Assembly: GCF_037977055.1 (NCBI RefSeq)
Contig: NZ_CP150274.1
Location: 5,952,001-6,016,000, forward strand
Reading direction: 5' to 3'
DNA from: Paenibacillus sp. FSL K6-1096
GTDB lineage: Bacteria; Bacillota; Bacilli; Paenibacillales; Paenibacillaceae
Length of the DNA stretch: 64,000 nt
Shown piece after piece: positions 27,005-36,508 of this stretch (positions are counted from its first letter, which is position 1; each line of letters opens with the position of its first letter). The position numbers and the translations under genes are program-made. Below the pieces are notes generated by a model, which was not told where the DNA came from, searched no databases, and was given only the letters and a program-made list of their open reading frames with translations.

Positions 27005-27826
27005 TCATGCGCCGACTGCCGTGAATTGCTTCATCGCCCGGCGGCGGATCAGCTCATTGCAGCCGAACATCACCAGCACGGCGGCCGCCTGCATCCCTAC
27101 CGCCTGCGGTATGGTTAATTCCAGCCCGCCCAGTGAATAATGGCCGGTGAACACCATGGCAGGCATATAAGCAATGTACTGGAAGGGCAGGAACAACTGG
27201 GTCACCTGCAGCCAGTGCGGAAAGAAATCGAGCGGAATCAGCGCACCCGAGAAGATGCTCGACACCAATAGGAAGGCGCTGCGTATCCCGCCCGATTGCA
27301 CCAGCCAGAAGGAGGTAAGCCCAATCGTATAATTGACATAGAAATTCATCAGAAAGGCCAGCGCCACGGACACCAGGGTCCAGGGGAGGCTTGCCGGCCG
27401 CATATCGATTCCGAAGATGAAGATAAAGATCAGCAGGCACGGCAGGAACTCAAATAAGAAGCCGAGCATCCGGTGCCCGAGCTTCTGGAACAAGGCGAAG
27501 GAGCGGTGATGGACCGGCCGCAGATGGAAGGTCAGGAATTTGCCGGTGCGGACCAGCATCGACAGGTTCCAGTCGGCAAAATCCATAATCAGATAGCCGA
27601 TCAGCGCTGTCGCTCCGAAGTAGCGGATCATCTGCTGGAGATCCAGCCCGCCCAAAGTAGTAGTCTGCCCGCCGTATACTGATGTCCAGATGAAATATTG
27701 CACCATGAAGTAGACCGGGCCGACAATCACGGACACCAGGGAGTGGGTGCGGTAGGCGCTCCACTCCTTGTAGGTCACCTCCGCGACTGCCCGGCAGATC
27801 TCCCAATTATGCTTCAGGCGGTGCAT
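27005..27826 (-). CDS. ABC-2 permease (DUF990-like), second subunit
   Basis: 273 residues with six hydrophobic segments and the family motif MLVRTGKFLTFHLRPVHHRSF, parallel to that of the neighbouring permease. It begins one base from the end of the serine hydrolase gene and precedes the other permease by 27 bp. The two permeases and the ATPase form a complete ABC-2 exporter. Confidence 0.85.
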   Translation of the reverse strand: MHRLKHNWEICRAVAEVTYKEWSAYRTHSLVSVIVGPVYFMVQYFIWTSVYGGQTTTLGGLDLQQMIRYFGATALIGYLIMDFADWNLSMLVRTGKFLTFHLRPVHHRSFALFQKLGHRMLGFLFEFLPCLLIFIFIFGIDMRPASLPWTLVSVALAFLMNFYVNYTIGLTSFWLVQSGGIRSAFLLVSSIFSGALIPLDFFPHWLQVTQLFLPFQYIAYMPAMVFTGHYSLGGLELTIPQAVGMQAAAVLVMFGCNELIRRRAMKQFTAVGA

Positions 27827-29019
27827 CAGCTCAGTCCGGACCAGATGATATTGGTGACATTGAACAGGGCTTCCGCGTGCCAGTTATCGTCAGCGAATGG
27901 CACGAACCAGACCGCCGCCAGCTGCTCTGCAGGGTCCATCACCATGCAGCAGGCCCCGGCGCCTTCATGGAAATAACTGCCCTGCGAATAGAAGAAGGCG
28001 GGACCCTGACGCATATCGAGGCCAATCCCGTAGCTGCGGTCCTTGGTGTTGTTCCCCCAGCAGTAGTCGGGCACGCCGTAAAGGGTACGGGTGGTGAGCT
28101 TCTCAACAGCCTTGCGGCCCAGAATGCGGGTGCCGTCCAGGGTGCCCATGCCCAGCAGCATATTGGCGAAGCGGATGAGGTCAGCCGGGGTGGAGGAGAG
28201 GCCTCCCCCTGTACTGGATACGTTCTCCCACAGCTTCTCTGCCGGAGGGGGCTCGGGCACAGTGCCATGGATGACGTTATTCCAGTGCTTTTCCTTCCGT
28301 TCACTTCTGAGTATGAAGCGCTTGGCCAGCTCGGGAGTCGGCTCCCACATCGTATCATTCATGCCAAGCGGCTTCAGAATCTGCTCTTCTATGTACTGTT
28401 CAGCAGTCATGCCTGTAACCTTCTTAATAATCTCGCCAAGAATACAGAAGCCGAAGGAGCAGTATTGCCATTCCTGGCCGACCGGGTTGTCAATCCCGCA
28501 GCTCAGCGCGGCTGTGATCCAGTCCGGCTCGCCGTCCTCCGGTTTGTATTGCTCAAAATATTCGCCAACCCGTTCCCAGTAAGACTTATGGTAAGGAATC
28601 AGGTCGCTCGCACAGTCCGGGAACAGGCCGGAGGTATGGGTCAGCAGGCTGTAAATATCGATTTTGCTGAACGGCTCCACATCAAACGGCTTCAGGAACA
28701 TGCCCACAGGCAGATCCAGCCGCAGTACGCCATCCTCCACCAGCTTGGCAATCGCCACGGAGGTAATTGACTTGGTAATGGAAGCAATCTGATGAACCGT
28801 TGTCGGCAGCAGCGGGTCTGCCGGGTCGTTACGGTAAGAACGGGGGCCGATTGCGCCGTGCATGAATGTTTTGCCGTATCTGGATACGCAGAAGGCGGCG
28901 GCCTGAATTTTGTGCTCGTCGATTAGCTGTTGAAGGTGGTTATGCAGCACATCGATTCTTGAAGCGTCGTATTGGACCTCTGCCGGTGAGCAGTCGGTCT
29001 TGCCAGGAGTGTAGAGCAT
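27826..29019 (-). CDS. class C beta-lactamase-like serine hydrolase
   Basis: 397 residues from the ATG at 29019, which follows GGGGAGGC by 9 nt; an upstream in-frame ATG at 29100 lacks that site. The nucleophile motif is SITK (Ser about 80, Lys about 83) in VHQIASITKSITSVAIAKL. The second motif reads YCS in WQYCSFGF, where YSN or YAN is usual. The third is HEG in FHEGAGACCMV. No signal peptide is seen, so it is probably cytoplasmic. Family members include esterases, DD-peptidases and peptide hydrolases. It is the first gene of the ABC-2 exporter operon (1-bp overlap), so it may act on the exported compound; that is inference. Confidence 0.82.
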   Translation of the reverse strand: MLYTPGKTDCSPAEVQYDASRIDVLHNHLQQLIDEHKIQAAAFCVSRYGKTFMHGAIGPRSYRNDPADPLLPTTVHQIASITKSITSVAIAKLVEDGVLRLDLPVGMFLKPFDVEPFSKIDIYSLLTHTSGLFPDCASDLIPYHKSYWERVGEYFEQYKPEDGEPDWITAALSCGIDNPVGQEWQYCSFGFCILGEIIKKVTGMTAEQYIEEQILKPLGMNDTMWEPTPELAKRFILRSERKEKHWNNVIHGTVPEPPPAEKLWENVSSTGGGLSSTPADLIRFANMLLGMGTLDGTRILGRKAVEKLTTRTLYGVPDYCWGNNTKDRSYGIGLDMRQGPAFFYSQGSYFHEGAGACCMVMDPAEQLAAVWFVPFADDNWHAEALFNVTNIIWSGLS

Positions 29020-29235
29020 ACGTATATGCCTCCCCGAAAGGTAGTAGCGCCAAGATGAAGAAGGGTCAGTGATAGCGCTCCCAAATAGTATATCTTCCAT
29101 ATCATGGATGGTTCAATGGTAAGTTTGATTTATAACCAAATTATCCTGATTCAAAAAGAGGGGCGGAGTGCAAGAACAGAGAATTTACTACGGAGACTAT
29201 AACTCACATAGAATGGAAGGACAAGGAAAGAAACC

Positions 29236-30543
29236 ATGAAATCGAAACCGTTAACCCAAAGCATCACCTTTATGCAAGCCCTGGCCCTGGTGGTCGGGAT
29301 GATTATCGGATCGGGGATTTTTTTGAAGCCTGGGATTGTGTTGAGCGATGCAGGAACCCCGTGGATGAGTATTCTGGCCTGGCTGGCGGGAGGGATCATT
29401 ACGCTGGCTTCCGCGCTGAGTGTGGCGGAGATTGCAGCGGCCATTCCGCAGTCGGGGGGACTCTATACATATCTAACTGAGTTGTACGGCGGAGTGGCCG
29501 GATATCTGCTGGGCTGGGTGCAGGCCGTGATCTCGTACCCGGCTTCGGTGGCCGCGCTGGCGATTGCTTTTGCTACCTACTCGGGGTACTTCGTGCCGCT
29601 GAATGCCTGGCAGCAGAAGCTGGTGGCCGTGGGGATTCTGGCCTTCATCCTGCTGATGAATGTGATCGCCACGCGTTTCGGCGGCATCATTCAGACGGTA
29701 GCCACGGTCGGGAAGCTCATTCCGGTGGCGGGCATTGTGGGCGTGGGGCTGTTCTCGGGTGCCGCTCCCGGCTTCAGCGGAATCAGTGTATCTGCGGCGG
29801 GAGCGGGCTTCGGGGCAGCGGTGCTGGGCACCCTCTGGGCCTATGACGGCTGGATCAGCGTCACCAATATGGCAGGAGAGATCAAGGACCCGGCCCGGAC
29901 GCTGCCGAAGGTGATTTCGATTGGCGTTATTTTTGTCATTGCCGTCTATGTATTGTTCAATCTGGCGGTATTTAAGGCGCTGCCTTACGAGCAGATTGTG
30001 TCGTCTGAGACACCGGGTGCAGATGCGGCGGAGGCGCTGTTCGGAAACGGCGGGGGTGCTTTCATTACGGCAGGGATTATCGTCTCCGTGCTGGGGGCGC
30101 TGAACGGTTACCTGATGACGGCAGCACGGGTGCCGCAGGCGATGGGAGCGCGCGGGCAGATTCCCTGCGCCAAGGTGCTCAGCCGCATTCATCCGAGGTT
30201 CCAGACACCGGCTAATGCGCTTATTTTTCAGAGTGTACTGGCGGTGGTCTACATCTTCTCGGGAACCTTCAATACGCTGACGGATCTGCTGGTGTTCGTG
30301 CTGTGGATCTTCTTCACGATGGGGGTGTTCGGTGTATTCATTCTGCGCGTCACCACGCCGCCCGGGCAAGGCCGCTACCGCGTGCCGCTCTATCCGCTCA
30401 CTCCGATCCTTGGCGTCGCAGGAGGCCTGTACATTCTGGTCAGCACGATTATCAGTGACCCGTTGCGCTCGCTGATTGGGATTGGCATTACGCTTGCCGG
30501 GCTGCCTGTGTACGTGATTATGATGCGGAAGAATAGGGTGTAG
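29236..30543 (+). CDS. APC-family amino acid permease/exchanger, SteT-like
   Basis: 435 residues with twelve hydrophobic segments. GMIIGSGIFLKPGIVLSDAG in helix 1 and AWLAGGIITLASALSVAEIAAAIPQSGGLYTYL are hallmarks of the L-amino-acid-transporter branch of the APC superfamily, including the Ser/Thr exchanger SteT of Bacillus. The ribosome site AAGGAAAG lies 9 nt before the ATG. It is a single-gene unit beside a tRNA. Substrate is not determinable from sequence. Confidence 0.85.
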   Translation: MKSKPLTQSITFMQALALVVGMIIGSGIFLKPGIVLSDAGTPWMSILAWLAGGIITLASALSVAEIAAAIPQSGGLYTYLTELYGGVAGYLLGWVQAVISYPASVAALAIAFATYSGYFVPLNAWQQKLVAVGILAFILLMNVIATRFGGIIQTVATVGKLIPVAGIVGVGLFSGAAPGFSGISVSAAGAGFGAAVLGTLWAYDGWISVTNMAGEIKDPARTLPKVISIGVIFVIAVYVLFNLAVFKALPYEQIVSSETPGADAAEALFGNGGGAFITAGIIVSVLGALNGYLMTAARVPQAMGARGQIPCAKVLSRIHPRFQTPANALIFQSVLAVVYIFSGTFNTLTDLLVFVLWIFFTMGVFGVFILRVTTPPGQGRYRVPLYPLTPILGVAGGLYILVSTIISDPLRSLIGIGITLAGLPVYVIMMRKNRV

Positions 30544-30586
30544 ACTGCGGTTAACAGGTATGAGCGGAGAAAATTTATAAAAACAG

Positions 30587-30615
30587 TTGACAACGCCTGT
30601 CTCAGGACGTATATT
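30587..30615 (+). promoter_or_regulatory. sigma-A promoter of the tRNA gene
   Basis: TTGACA (30587-30592) and TATATT (30610-30615) are separated by exactly 17 bp. The predicted start lies about 70 nt before the tRNA. Confidence 0.85.
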
Positions 30616-30689
30616 ATTAAAGTATCTTTTGAGCGGGCGTGATCAGCTTAGAGATTCTCGTCTAGTAGAATGAGATATATACACCATAT

Positions 30690-30762
<73 letters not shown>

Positions 30763-30772
30763 TCCCTTAAGA

Positions 30773-30795
30773 AACGGCAGAAATGCCGTTTTTTT
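30773..30795 (+). terminator. terminator of tRNA-Lys
   Basis: AACGGCA / TGCCGTT stem with GAAA loop, followed by a T tract. The hairpin-repeat array begins 16 bp later. Confidence 0.95.
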
Positions 30796-30810
30796 GCTGT
30801 CTGGAGAATT

Positions 30811-31449
30811 GTATGCGGAAAAGCGAATACATTGGGCGTGGCGTGGGCCTGCGGGCCGAATGTATGCGGAAAAGCGAACACATCAGGCGTGGCGGAGGCG
30901 TGAGGGCTAAATGTATGCGGAAAAGCGAATACATTGGGCGTGGCGGAGGCGCGTGGGCCGAATGTATGCGGAAAAGCGAATACATTGGGCGTGGCGGAGG
31001 CGCGCGGGCCGAATGTATGCGGAAAAGCGAATACATTGGGCGTGGCGGAGGCGTGTGGGCGGAATGTATGCGAAAAAGCGAATACATTGGGGCGTGGCGT
31101 GGGCGCGTGGGCTAAATCTAATCGAAAAAGCGAACATATTGGGTATGGCGTGGACGCGTGGGCCGAATGTATGCGAAAAAGCGAACACATTGGGCATGGC
31201 GGAGGCGTGCGGGCGGAATGTAATCGAAAAAGCGAATACATTGGGGCGTGGCGGAGGCGCGTGGCTGAATGTAATCGAAAAAGCGAACACATTGGGCGTG
31301 GCGGAGGCGTGTGGGCGGAATGTAATCGAAAAAGCGAATACATTGGGGCGTGGCGTGGGCGTGCGGGCGGAATGTATGCGGAAAAGCGAATACATTGGGC
31401 GTGGCGGAGGCGCGTGGGCGGAATGTATGCGAAAAAGCGAACACATTGT
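30811..31449 (+). repeat. 51-52 bp hairpin repeat array, locus 2 (13 cores)
   Basis: Thirteen copies of a core of the form GTATGCGGAAAAGCGAATAC, each followed by a GC-rich part (GGGCGTGGCGGAGGCGYGTGGG) and GAAT. Units are 51 bp, some 52 bp by an extra G. The core folds: ATGTAT pairs with ATACAT and CG with CG around GAAAAG, with one mismatch; variants with GTAATCG move the mismatch by one position. Six copies carry CGAACACAT or CGAACATAT in place of CGAATACAT. The last core merges into GCGAACACATTGTGTTCGC, a perfect 8-bp hairpin with a 3-nt loop, which closes the array. Long frames (up to 261 codons) run through on both strands because 51 is divisible by three; they lack ribosome sites and one enters the tRNA, so they are not called as genes. 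Confidence 0.95.
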
Positions 31450-31495
31450 GTTCGCCTGATTGTGCGCCGCATATTCCGCAACCTGGTCCTACACC

Positions 31496-31861
31496 CTACA
31501 TATGCTCCGCAAGCTGCACCTCGAAGCCGTCCGGGTCAAGGATATAGAAGAAGCGTATGCTGGGATTTGGAGCGATGGGGCCGCGGGCGACCGGGATTCC
31601 CTCCTTGGCCAACTCGTCTATTGCTTCATCCAGTGACCCGACCTCGAAACCGATAGACACCCCGCATTCCGGTTTCAGCGCCGGGTCGCTGCCCTGGATC
31701 AGCTCAAGCTTCGGCAGCCCCTCTTCGCCCAGCATGACAATTTGTTTCCCTCTGCTCTCGAACCTGCGCTCCACTGGAAGTCCCAGAATCCGGTGGTAGA
31801 AATCGAGGGAGGCCTCCAGATCGCGCACCCTGAGTGTGATCCAATTCATCTTAAGCTTCAT
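31496..31861 (-). CDS. VOC-fold (glyoxalase-like) protein
   Basis: 121 residues. WITLRVRDLEASLDFYHRILGLPVERRF at the start and FFYILDPDGFEVQLAEHM at the end are typical of the vicinal oxygen chelate superfamily (glyoxalase I, dioxygenases, fosfomycin resistance). A metal site would use a Glu in GFEVQL, but the usual His in the first strand is absent (ITLRV), so catalysis is uncertain. ATG 31861 follows AAGGATGG by 5 nt; an ATG 39 nt upstream has no such site. Confidence 0.82.
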   Translation of the reverse strand: MKLKMNWITLRVRDLEASLDFYHRILGLPVERRFESRGKQIVMLGEEGLPKLELIQGSDPALKPECGVSIGFEVGSLDEAIDELAKEGIPVARGPIAPNPSIRFFYILDPDGFEVQLAEHM

Positions 31862-31948
31862 GTCTGTCCATCCTTTGCTGTATAATTCAATTGCGTTCAT
31901 TATACGCTATCTGTACAACTTAACATACCCGAACAGGAGGTCAGTCAA

Positions 31949-32314
31949 TTGAACATAACAACAACGGAAGCCGGCGGTACCAAAATTGCGGTCGTGAGCG
32001 GAAACGAGGCTATAGTGAACGATGTCCAGAGCGCGCTCGATCTGATGATGTCGGTCCGCTATGAAACGGACTGTGACCGCATAGTAATACATAAGGCGCT
32101 GCTAAGCGAGGATTTCTTCGAGCTTAAGACACGGCTGGCCGGCGAGATTCTGCAGAAGTTCATTAATTATCAGGTTAAGGCAGCGGTGGTCGGGGATTTC
32201 AGCGGCTATAACAGCCGCAGTCTGCGCGATTTCATCTATGAATGTAATCACGGGACGGATTTCTTTTTCGTGGCGGATGAGGAAGAGGCGGCTCAGAAGC
32301 TGAGCCAGGTATAG
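31949..32314 (+). CDS. DUF4180-domain protein
   Basis: 121 residues, starting at TTG after AGGAGGTCAG. The sequence has GNEAIVNDVQSALDLMMSVRYETDCDRIVIHKALLSEDFF, then KFINYQVKAAVVGDFS and NHGTDFFFVADEEEA, which I recognise as DUF4180. The function of this small soluble family is unknown; its alternating alpha/beta pattern resembles STAS/SpoIIAA-like folds. It stands alone between a divergent VOC gene and a protease gene. Confidence 0.8.
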   Translation: MNITTTEAGGTKIAVVSGNEAIVNDVQSALDLMMSVRYETDCDRIVIHKALLSEDFFELKTRLAGEILQKFINYQVKAAVVGDFSGYNSRSLRDFIYECNHGTDFFFVADEEEAAQKLSQV

Positions 32315-32421
32315 CCGGAGCGTCTGCCATGGACTCTGGCCCTGACTCTGGTGGAAGCCGGAAGCGGAGATATGATAAGCTCATAAGATCAGGGCAGCCC
32401 TGAACCAAGGAGGGAATTAGG

Positions 32422-35352
32422 ATGAGCAGCTTAAGTACAGGCCAAATCTATTCCGGGTTTCAAGTCTTACATCAGCAGTATATCGGCGAGATCGAATCCT
32501 CCGTATATACGATGGAGCATCAGCAGAGCGGGGCAAGGCTGCTCTATGTGCAGAATCAGGATGACAACAAGGTATTCAGCGTCACCTTCCGTACCCCGCC
32601 GGAGGATAGCACCGGAGTGTTTCACATTCTGGAGCATTCGGTCCTCTGCGGCTCGGCGAAATTTCCGGTGAAGGAACCGTTCGTGGAGCTGCTTAAGGGT
32701 TCGATGAAGACCTTCCTGAACGCGTTCACGTTCAGCGACAAAACAATGTATCCGGTAGCCAGCCGTAATCACCAGGACTATGCCAACCTGATGGAGGTCT
32801 ACCTGGACAGCGTGTTTCAGCCGAATATTTACGCGCAGCCGGAGATTTTTGAACAGGAGGGGTGGCATTACGAGCTGGCGAAGCCGGAGGATGAGCTGAT
32901 CTACAAGGGCGTCGTCTACAATGAGATGAAAGGCTCGTATTCCTCGCCGGTTACGGTCCTGATTGACCGGATCAAAAAGTCGCTTTTCCCGGATACCATC
33001 TACCGTCATTCCTCCGGCGGCGATCCGCAGGATATCCCTGCCTTGACCTATGAACAATTCCTGGAGGCGCACCGGAATTATTATCACCCGTCCAACAGTT
33101 ATTTCTACCTGTATGGGGACTTGAATATTGAAGACAGGCTGAAGTTTATCCATGAGGAGTATCTCAGCCGCTATACCCGCAAGGCAGTGGATACGTCAAT
33201 TTCCTTGCAGCAGCCGACCGGGATCAAGGAACTTAACGCAGAGTATCCGATTCTGGCAGCGGAGAGCGCTGCGGACAAGACGTATGTGAGCCTGAACTAT
33301 GTCCTGAGAACCTCTCTGGACCGGGAGCTGAATCTGGCTTTCGCCATTCTCAAAAACATGCTGATGGATAGCAACGCCGCCCCGCTGAAGCAGGCTCTTC
33401 TGGAGAGCGGGCTTGGCAAGGATGTGGTTGCCTTCTATTCGGACAGTATGGTTCAGCCTATGCTGGGCATTGCCCTGACGCATTCCAACCCCGAGGCCAA
33501 AGAGGCATTCGTGGAACTGGTCAGAACCGTGTTAAGCCGTCTGGCGGCGGAGGGACTGGATCAGAAGCTGGTGCTGGCTGCGGTGAACAGCAAGGAATTC
33601 GAGCTGCGGGAAGCAGACTTCGCCCAGTATCCGAAGGGCTTGACCTATAGCATGGAAGTGATGAAGTCCTGGCTCTATGACGGCCCGCCGACCGCTTATC
33701 TGGAATATGAGGCCGCGCTTGCGTCGATCCGCAGTCAGATCGGCGACCGTTACTTTGAGCGTCTGATCGAGACCTATCTGCTGGGCAGCAATCATTGCAG
33801 TGTCGTTGTGCTGAAGCCCTCCGGGACATTGGCGGGTGAGCGGGAAGCTGCGGTGCGCAGCCGACTGGCTGAGTACAAAGCGTCTCTGACTCCGCCGGAA
33901 CTGGAGCAGCACGTTCTCCTTACACAAAAGCTGCTGGACCGCCAGAACACGCCGGATGCTGCTGAAGAGCTGAAGAAGCTTCCCAAACTGACGTTGCACG
34001 ATATTGACCGCAGTGTTCCGGACAGTATTCCTACATATGAGCATTCGCTGGACGGGATCAAGGTGCTGCATCATGAGGCGGCTGCGAATACGATCGGCTA
34101 CATCAAGCTGTATTGGGATACCGGCGTGCTTCCGGCTGATCAGATTCCTTACCTGGAGCTGCTGGCGAGAGTGCTGGGCCAACTGGAGACGGAGGCCTAC
34201 AGCATTGAGGAGCTGACCAGCGAAATCGGGATCACCACCGGGGGCATCCGGTTTCAGAATGAGGTATTCGGAGCCGGAAAAGCGGCTGGACAAGGCTATC
34301 AGGCCAAGTTCAGCGCGCGCATCAAGGTGATGCAGGGCAACATCGGCGCCTCGCTGAAGCTGCTGCATGAAATGCTCTACCATAGCCGCCTGGACCATCT
34401 GTCCAAGCTGCAGGAGATTGTCCGCCGGGAGGCGTCAGCCATGGAAGCGGCGCTGATCCAGAAGGGCAATGAGATTGCAGCCAGCCGTGCGCTCTCCTAC
34501 TTCTCGGACAGAGGAATGTATGAGGAGCAGCTTGGCGGCGTGGCTTATTACCAGTTCATCAAGGAGCTGGCCCGCTGCATTGACCGTCAGGCCGATGAGC
34601 TGGCGGACACACTTAAGGACATCGGTGAAATGTTGTTCAATAAGCAGAATGTAACGCTCTCGGTTACCGGAACCTCGGATACCTTTGCTGAATTTGCGGC
34701 GCATTTTACGGAGCTGGACCTTGCGGACCGGCAGACCCGATCCATGCCGCTATTGTCTGCGCGTGGCCGCGCCGGTAATGAAGGCTTCATGTCCGCGAGC
34801 CAGGTTCAGTATGTAGTCAAGGGCTATGATTATAAAAAGCTGGGCTTCACGTATTCCGGCAAGCTCCAGGTCCTCAAAAAAATCCTCAGCCTGACCTACC
34901 TGTGGAATGCGGTCCGGGTCAAGGGCGGCGCGTATGGCGCCAATCTGCAGCTGCGCCGGGACGGCATTCTCCTGTTCACCTCCTACCGCGATCCCAATCT
35001 GCAGGAGACTCTGGAGATTTATGACCGGGCGTACCAGTTTGCTGCCGGTTATGCAGCAGGTGAAGAGGAGATGGAGGGAGCGGTTATCGGCACCCTGGCG
35101 ATGCTGGATCAGCCGCTGAGTCCCGGTGCACAGGGCCGGCAGGCGGACCGTTATTATTTCGAACAGCTCAGCGCAGAAGACCTTCAGCGTGAACGCAATG
35201 AGATTCTGTCGGCTACCGCTGCGGATATCCGCAGCTATGCGGAATTACTGAAGGATGTGGCCGCGCAGAACTACCTTTGCGTGGTTGGTAATGAAGCGAA
35301 GCTGAAGTCGGCCTCCGGCCTGTTCGGCAGCCTGGAGGAATTGGTGAAGTAA
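32422..35352 (+). CDS. M16C (PreP/insulinase-family) zinc metalloprotease
   Basis: 976 residues, the length of the single-chain M16C family (presequence protease, falcilysin). The inverted zinc motif HILEH in GVFHILEHSVLCGS (about 67-72) with the downstream Glu in VVYNEMKGSYSSP (about 168) forms the metal site. Later parts show the second M16 half without a zinc site, as usual (VKGGAYGANLQLRRDGILLFTSYRDPN near 835). It has no signal peptide and is probably a cytosolic peptidase that degrades peptides in a closed chamber. The ribosome site AAGGAGGGAATT is strong. Confidence 0.93.
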   Translation: MSSLSTGQIYSGFQVLHQQYIGEIESSVYTMEHQQSGARLLYVQNQDDNKVFSVTFRTPPEDSTGVFHILEHSVLCGSAKFPVKEPFVELLKGSMKTFLNAFTFSDKTMYPVASRNHQDYANLMEVYLDSVFQPNIYAQPEIFEQEGWHYELAKPEDELIYKGVVYNEMKGSYSSPVTVLIDRIKKSLFPDTIYRHSSGGDPQDIPALTYEQFLEAHRNYYHPSNSYFYLYGDLNIEDRLKFIHEEYLSRYTRKAVDTSISLQQPTGIKELNAEYPILAAESAADKTYVSLNYVLRTSLDRELNLAFAILKNMLMDSNAAPLKQALLESGLGKDVVAFYSDSMVQPMLGIALTHSNPEAKEAFVELVRTVLSRLAAEGLDQKLVLAAVNSKEFELREADFAQYPKGLTYSMEVMKSWLYDGPPTAYLEYEAALASIRSQIGDRYFERLIETYLLGSNHCSVVVLKPSGTLAGEREAAVRSRLAEYKASLTPPELEQHVLLTQKLLDRQNTPDAAEELKKLPKLTLHDIDRSVPDSIPTYEHSLDGIKVLHHEAAANTIGYIKLYWDTGVLPADQIPYLELLARVLGQLETEAYSIEELTSEIGITTGGIRFQNEVFGAGKAAGQGYQAKFSARIKVMQGNIGASLKLLHEMLYHSRLDHLSKLQEIVRREASAMEAALIQKGNEIAASRALSYFSDRGMYEEQLGGVAYYQFIKELARCIDRQADELADTLKDIGEMLFNKQNVTLSVTGTSDTFAEFAAHFTELDLADRQTRSMPLLSARGRAGNEGFMSASQVQYVVKGYDYKKLGFTYSGKLQVLKKILSLTYLWNAVRVKGGAYGANLQLRRDGILLFTSYRDPNLQETLEIYDRAYQFAAGYAAGEEEMEGAVIGTLAMLDQPLSPGAQGRQADRYYFEQLSAEDLQRERNEILSATAADIRSYAELLKDVAAQNYLCVVGNEAKLKSASGLFGSLEELVK

Positions 35353-35390
35353 CACATCTGAGAATGAATGACATCTGGGAGGAACTATTA

Positions 35391-36440
35391 GTGGAACTTG
35401 GAATAAGCACCTTTGTCGAGACAACGCCTGATGTGAATACCGGAGTAACTCTGAGCCATGCGGAGCGGCTGCGCGAGGTTGTGGAGGAGATCAGACTTGC
35501 GGATCAGGTGGGACTGGATGTATACGGCGTAGGTGAGCATCACCGGCCTGATTTTGCCGCTTCGTCGCCTGCGGTGCTGATGGCTGCAGCTGCGCCGCTG
35601 ACGGACAGAATCCGTCTGAGCAGCGCGGTCATGATCCTCTCCTCAGCCGATCCGGTGCGCGTATTTCAGGATTTCGCCACCCTGGACGGCCTCTCGAACG
35701 GCCGGGCCGAGATTATGGTCGGGCGCGGCTCGTTCACCGAGTCATTCCCGTTATTCGGCTATGATCTGAAGGATTACGAAGAACTGTTTGACGAGAAGCT
35801 TGATCTGCTCTTGAAGCTCCGCGAGGCGGAGCGGGTGACCTGGAGCGGGAAGCACCGTCCGGCGATTAAGGATCTGGGGATCTACCCGCGCCCTGAGCAG
35901 AACCCGCTTCCGGTCTGGATCGCGAGTGCCGGAAGCCTGGAGTCTGCGGTCCGTGCCGGTACGCTGGGCCTGCCCTTTGCCCTGGCCATCATCGGCAATG
36001 TGAACCCTTCCGATTATGCCCAGCATGTACGGCTTTACAAGGAGGCGGCAGCCAAGGCAGGCCATGATGTGTCGAAGCTCCCGATTGCCTCACACTCCCA
36101 TGGCTTCGTTGCGAAGACCCGGCAGCAGGCGGTAGAGCAGTTCTTCCCGTCCACGTACGCACGGACGAATGTCCGGGCGGTGGAGAAAGGCCTGCCTTCT
36201 TATGAGCGTGCGGATTATGATGCTGCGTGTAGCTTCGATGGTGCTTTGTATGTAGGGGACCCGGAGACGGTGGCCCGCAAAATCATCCATCTGTACAAGC
36301 ACGTAGGGATTACCCGGTTCCTGCTGCATGTTCCGCACGGCTCTATGCCTCATGCCGAGGTGATGGAGGCCATCCGTCTCTTCGGGACGGAGGTTGCGCC
36401 GATGGTGCGCGAGGAAGCCGCCAGATTGGCAAGCGTGTAG
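35391..36440 (+). CDS. LLM-class (luciferase-like) flavin-dependent oxidoreductase
   Basis: 349 residues from GTG 35391, which follows GGGAGG by 8 nt; an in-frame ATG 27 nt upstream overlaps that site. MELGISTFVETTPD, GLDVYGVGEHHRPDFAASSP, VFQDFATLDGLSNGRAEIMVGRGSF and VGDPETVARKI-like motifs mark the bacterial luciferase family (LLM monooxygenases, FMN dependent). It lies 38 bp after the M16C protease gene and may be cotranscribed. Substrate unknown. Confidence 0.9.
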   Translation: MELGISTFVETTPDVNTGVTLSHAERLREVVEEIRLADQVGLDVYGVGEHHRPDFAASSPAVLMAAAAPLTDRIRLSSAVMILSSADPVRVFQDFATLDGLSNGRAEIMVGRGSFTESFPLFGYDLKDYEELFDEKLDLLLKLREAERVTWSGKHRPAIKDLGIYPRPEQNPLPVWIASAGSLESAVRAGTLGLPFALAIIGNVNPSDYAQHVRLYKEAAAKAGHDVSKLPIASHSHGFVAKTRQQAVEQFFPSTYARTNVRAVEKGLPSYERADYDAACSFDGALYVGDPETVARKIIHLYKHVGITRFLLHVPHGSMPHAEVMEAIRLFGTEVAPMVREEAARLASV

Positions 36441-36462
36441 CTACAGCCTGCTGCTGTATACA

Positions 36463-36500
36463 GGAAGACCCCAGGCTGGTGGCCCGGGGTCTTCCTTGTT
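36463..36500. terminator. terminator between convergent oxidoreductase and aldolase genes
   Basis: GGAAGACCCC and GGGGTCTTCC form a 10-bp stem, extended by GGC/GCC, followed by TTGTTTTAT. Confidence 0.88.
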
Positions 36501-36508
36501 TTATCTAT

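Noticed and set aside
30811..31449. CRISPR array
   Set aside because: The whole 51-bp unit is repeated; there are no unique spacers and no cas genes.
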